From Podila epigama (Eukaryota; Mortierellomycota; Mortierellomycetes; Mortierellales; Mortierellaceae): 11,011 nt of DNA. Below the pieces are notes generated by a model. It worked only from the letters and a program-made list of their open reading frames with translations. It was not told the DNA's origin and ran no database searches. Of this stretch, positions 9,301 through 11,011 are shown one piece after another. Location: assembly GCA_015679605.1 (NCBI GenBank), contig JAAAVE010000978.1, forward strand, positions 365 through 11,375. The letters run 5' to 3'. Position numbers and translations under genes: made by a program. The number at the start of each line of letters is the position of its first letter. Position 1 is the stretch's first letter.

Positions 9301-10469
9301 CAGACGCGACCCACCGTGATCTGGTATCGTTCGAGCGCATTTGTTGTGCCCATCGTCACCAAAGACGTTGAGCTCGAGTTGTCCGGCCTGACATGACCAG
9401 CATCGCCATCATGTTCAGTGTCGTCGATATCGTTTTCTTTGACTGCTTCTTGCTCCCACTTTGTCAACAATTCGAGGATCATGTCATCATCAAACCGCAA
9501 CACTTTTTCGTTCTGTTGTTCGCACAATGTCCTGATAGCACTTTTGAAGCCATTTGAGAGCTTGAGGAGCTTTGAGATGAGCACCTGGTTGCTCTTTGCA
9601 AGCAAAGGCGCCTCAGAGGTGTCTCTGGTGGCCTGCAAGGTAACATCATCAGTAGTAGCTGACTCTGCTGTTGCTGTTGTTGTTGATATTGCTCCTGTGA
9701 ACATGGACACAGCCGCTCCTGTTGCAGCGGCAACTGGGCTGGGGCTGGCCAAGGCTATTGCACTGAGGGCTGGCTCGCCTAGGGAGGCAATGGGGGTGGG
9801 TGGAGAGCGGAGTGCGGGTTGGCATAGGTCTGTCAAGGGTGGCTCGGAGGGTTGGAGAATGCTGGTGGCAATCTGATAGCGGATGGTGGAGGTTGAAGTG
9901 GAGGAAATGGTCCGAGCGCGAACATGCGGCTGGGAAGGCGTGTGGCCAAGTGGCGTTGGAGGGGTTGAACCGCTCCTATTTGACATGCCTGATTTGGACA
10001 ATGCGCTATGACCGTTGGTGTTGTTGTTGTTGTTGTTATTGTTGATGCTGTTGGCAGGATAGGAAAGCGATGGCCGAGGAGAGGAAGGGGCAGATGTAGT
10101 AAGTGAACTGACAACAGAGGGCTCGCGCGACTCTGCAGGTGAGGAGGACTGATGATGCTGGAGGTAATGTGGACGAAGGGGGATAAACGATGAGTCGGAC
10201 AAGAAACCCATGCCTGCGGGGTTGTTGCTGCTGTTGACTACAGGCATTGTCTTTGCGTTCTGAATGATGAGCGGTGCAATCTGAAGCATGCCTGTCAGGG
10301 ACTCTTCAAGCAGCACATATTCGTTCTAAGTCATTTGTAACGTGAATAGTTTTGTGAGCTGGAAGGTCATTTATCAAACGACTCGCGCGACTTGTTGGTT
10401 GGTTGCCAGGGATTACACATAGGTTGACCCCAGACGCTCTTCACCCTACACTGTATTCACTTTGTCCAT
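3396..10469 (-). CDS. Cdc25-type Ras guanine nucleotide exchange factor, 11 exons, about 1,945 aa
   Basis: Catalyses GDP/GTP exchange on a Ras-family GTPase, presumably at the membrane (family knowledge). Exons in transcription order: 10469-10452 (tentative), 10325-9162, 9007-7919, 7801-6381, 6261-6188, 6063-5564, 5427-4927, 4815-4726, 4623-4531, 4410-4287, 4159-3396. All introns are GT-AG and the lengths sum to an open frame. Residues 7-757 are mostly low complexity (one Asn8 tract), with helical stretches near 249-294, 335-370 and 395-430 that I do not recognise. Exon 4 is Ser/Arg-rich with AGC-kinase-like RRxS sites. RasGEF_N lies at about 1290-1400 and the catalytic RasGEF domain at about 1503-1795, followed by a 150-residue tail. 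No SH3 domain, found in yeast Cdc25, is visible. If exon 1 is wrong, the next in-frame ATG is at 10289 (1,927 aa), or the true first exon lies further upstream. Confidence 0.9.
3849..5187 (-). other. RasGEF catalytic (Cdc25 homology) domain, exons 7-11
   Basis: Order of motifs after splicing: ARDLARYLTLADMKAFRSI (domain entry), RRANM joined to LSYWVAHEIV, QLLKKFIEVAR joined to ICRSLNNLHTAMFILSAL, then GSTPVRRLHASWK, CYRQAI, PAIPFLP joined to ILLKDITFILDGNP, and LVNFDKFRQL. These match the conserved blocks of the family: the R-x-N-x-L-x-x-W core, FIxVAxxCRxLNN, the SAL-x-S-x-P-V-x-RL helical-hairpin region, and IPF-x(4)-L-x-D-x-TF-x(3)-GNP. Each join restores a conserved block, which strongly supports introns 7-10. 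Two low-complexity inserts interrupt the domain. Confidence 0.93.
4890..4914. repeat. Homopolymer A25 (T25 on the sense strand) in intron 7
   Basis: Lies inside the 111-nt intron at 4816-4926, beginning 12 nt after the GTAAGT donor. On the RNA it is a long U tract just downstream of the 5' splice site. Confidence 0.95.
5549..5561. repeat. Homopolymer T13 (A13 on the sense strand) at the intron 6 donor
   Basis: The donor of intron 6 (5428-5563) reads GT followed directly by 13 A. The exon 6 end (ATC AAG) and exon 7 start (after CAG at 5428-5430) are in phase 0 and join an RasGEF_N-side helix to the linker before the catalytic domain. Confidence 0.85.
5632..5962 (-). other. RasGEF_N domain (exon 6)
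   Basis: Begins around EMVAGKLQIVAGQLENLIER, continues through YVSNFLLSHSFFIDSEDFLE (the family's FL-x-x-xx-xF-x-xx-x-F-L pattern), and then VLCVIQRWIQIQYEDFELN with LLKTLKRFLE. That is the usual helix order of the N-terminal stabilising domain found ahead of Cdc25-type catalytic domains. It supports the catalytic domain structurally and has no exchange activity of its own (family knowledge). Confidence 0.88.
7802..7918 (-). other. Intron 3 of the RasGEF gene, with a competing upstream acceptor
   Basis: Donor GTATAG follows CAG of exon 3. The acceptor used in my model, TTAG at 7802, is the only nearby site that keeps frame with the 473-codon exon 4, since the TAG itself is an in-frame stop. 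A second acceptor, TTCTTTTTAG ending at 7861, has a better pyrimidine tract. Using it would shift the frame and stop at 7522. Confidence 0.75.
10016..10045. repeat. GTT trinucleotide repeat encoding poly-asparagine
   Basis: An interrupted GTT/ATT run. On the minus strand it encodes eight consecutive asparagines in the disordered N-terminal part of the RasGEF protein. Confidence 0.85.
10326..10451 (-). other. Tentative intron 1 of the RasGEF gene
   Basis: Exon 2 is closed upstream by an in-frame TAG at 10326-10328 that doubles as a splice acceptor (GACTTAG). The nearest suitable start is an ATG at 10469 in a strong context (A at -3, G at +4). It gives six codons (MDKVNT) up to a GTGTAG donor, and the intron would be 126 nt, in the same size range as the others. 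The donor is weak and the exon tiny, so the start may instead be the ATG at 10289 or lie upstream. Confidence 0.4.
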
Positions 10470-10573
10470 TGTGTAGACCCCCCCCAATTGAACTGAGCAA
10501 GTCATGTTTTGCTAAGCATTTCAATGGTTCACAAAGGCACGAATAATTGTAAAAAAAAGAGGGAAAAAAAGAA

Positions 10574-10603
10574 GGGGGTTTAGGGGGGAAAAGGGGGTGG
10601 GGG
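10574..10603 (+). other. Putative G-quadruplex motif
   Basis: Four G runs of 5, 6, 5 and 5 separated by loops TTTA, AAAA and T. This meets the G3+N1-7 pattern with room to spare. It is on the plus strand, which is the template strand for the RasGEF gene, about 105-135 nt upstream of the tentative ATG. Confidence 0.75.
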
Positions 10604-10674
10604 ATGGTGTTTGTAATATCGATCAAAAGAGAAAAATTAGAGTGACATGCTCGCCAATAACATGATGAACATGA

Positions 10675-10701
10675 GAGTGAGTGAGTGAGTGAGCGGGTGA
10701 G
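10675..10701. repeat. GTGA tetranucleotide repeat, partly degenerate
   Basis: GAGTGAGTGAGTGAGTGAG followed by a degenerate copy (CGGGTGAG). A simple-sequence tract with no coding signal. Confidence 0.85.
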
Positions 10702-10740
10702 CAAAGACGATGGCAAATGGCCATATTCAAGGTAACAAGG

Positions 10741-10802
10741 ATGTGGATGTCGATGTCGATGTCGATGAGGATGAGGATGAGGATGAAGATGAAGATGAGG
10801 AT
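10741..10802. repeat. Hexanucleotide repeat array (GATGTC / GATGAG / GATGAA)
   Basis: About ten tandem 6-nt units that shift from GATGTC to GATGAG to GATGAA along the array, typical of unit conversion and slippage. Read on the minus strand it encodes alternating His-Pro and His-Arg, which I treat as a by-product. Confidence 0.9.
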
Positions 10803-10878
10803 ATATTGTTGTTTTCTGTTTGTCGTTCAAACTGAAAGTTGTTTAAAAAAAATAGGAGAACATTGAACATTGTGCTTT

Positions 10879-10898
10879 GCCAATGCTATTGCCAATGC
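10879..10898 (+). promoter_or_regulatory. Tandem CCAAT boxes
   Basis: Two identical copies of GCCAATGC on the plus strand, at 10879-10886 and 10891-10898, starting 12 nt apart. CCAAT is the binding core of the Hap/NF-Y complex in fungi (established). They are 113-132 nt before the window end, a usual distance for a promoter of a plus-strand gene starting just outside. They could also serve the minus-strand RasGEF gene. Confidence 0.5.
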
Positions 10899-10916
10899 AA
10901 ACCTGCAAGTAACCAT

Positions 10917-10946
10917 CCGTCTGTCCGTCTGTCCATCTGTCTGTCC
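10917..10946. repeat. Degenerate CTGT/CCGT/CCAT tetranucleotide repeat
   Basis: About seven 4-nt units alternating CTGT with CCGT, CCAT or CTGT. Simple-sequence DNA just after the CCAAT pair. Confidence 0.85.
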
Positions 10947-11011
10947 TGAACACAAAGAATACTCTTCACAACAAAAACAACACAAACGCACACCCCTTCT
11001 TCTTCTTCACC

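Larger units (their letters stand above)
10470..11011. promoter_or_regulatory. Repeat-rich, possibly divergent promoter region
   Basis: No convincing gene in 542 nt. The minus-strand open frame across it is low complexity (His/Pro/Arg from a hexamer repeat, Ser/Leu from GTGA repeats). The region would hold the RasGEF promoter and 5' leader. The last 60 nt on the plus strand are A/C-rich and end in CTTCTTCTTCTTCACC, which looks like a fungal 5' leader just before a start codon, so a plus-strand gene may begin immediately beyond the window. Confidence 0.45.

Noticed and set aside
6-10469. Functional pairing of the F-box protein with the RasGEF (for example targeted degradation)
   Set aside because: The only evidence is adjacency in the same orientation. 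F-box/LRR genes are numerous in such fungi, so neighbourhood alone means little.
10574-10597. Telomere-like sequence (GGTTTAGGGG)
   Set aside because: Only a single TTAGGG-like unit within a G-run tract; no tandem array.
10741-10802. Possible CRISPR-like or regulatory direct-repeat array
   Set aside because: Units are 6 nt with no spacers and the region is eukaryotic; this is an ordinary microsatellite.
10441-10830. 129-codon minus-strand open frame upstream of the RasGEF gene
   Set aside because: Begins at TTG and is made largely of hexamer and tetramer repeats (His-Pro, His-Arg, Ser-Leu runs). It ends out of phase with exon 2, so it cannot be its upstream exon through the nearby GTGAAG donor.

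Overview
The window looks like nuclear DNA of a filamentous, early-diverging fungus. Mortierellaceae or another Mucoromycota lineage is my best guess, by inference from gene style only. Reasons: one gene is broken by many short GT-AG introns of about 100-155 nt; both proteins carry long Ser/Thr-, Pro-, Asn- and Gln-rich stretches; the non-coding DNA is full of microsatellites; and an F-box/leucine-rich-repeat protein with no introns sits beside a Cdc25-like Ras exchange factor. I see no bacterial operon structure, no mobile element, and no tRNA or rRNA.

Layout. Both recognised genes are on the minus strand. Reading in the direction of transcription, from the right end leftward: (1) 10470-11011 is a repeat-dense non-coding region with a G-quadruplex-type run, a pair of CCAAT boxes and several short tandem repeats. 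It is probably the promoter of the Ras exchange factor and may be shared with a plus-strand gene starting just beyond the window. (2) 3396-10469 is a RasGEF gene that I assemble as 11 exons and about 1,945 residues. It has a long, mostly disordered N-terminal half, then a RasGEF_N domain and a Cdc25-type catalytic domain. The first, 6-codon exon is tentative; the other ten exons are held together by reading frame, and the domain-bearing ones also by conserved motifs. (3) 2814-3395 is an intergenic stretch holding the 3' end of the RasGEF transcript, including a 50-nt AG/CT repeat, and the 5' leader of the next gene. (4) 6-2813 is an uninterrupted F-box/LRR gene whose stop codon lies almost at the left edge.

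Function. The exchange factor should load GTP onto a Ras-type GTPase at the membrane. It has at least seven Arg-Arg-x-Ser sites in its non-catalytic parts, which fits feedback control by PKA or a related AGC kinase. The F-box protein should be the substrate receptor of an SCF ubiquitin ligase. Nothing in the sequence shows that the two work together; they are neighbours in tandem.

The content is ordinary for a fungal genome and I found no convincing undescribed system. The points most worth testing are the phosphosite cluster, a competing splice acceptor that would give an isoform without the GEF domain, the donor-proximal homopolymers, and the G-quadruplex/CCAAT promoter.
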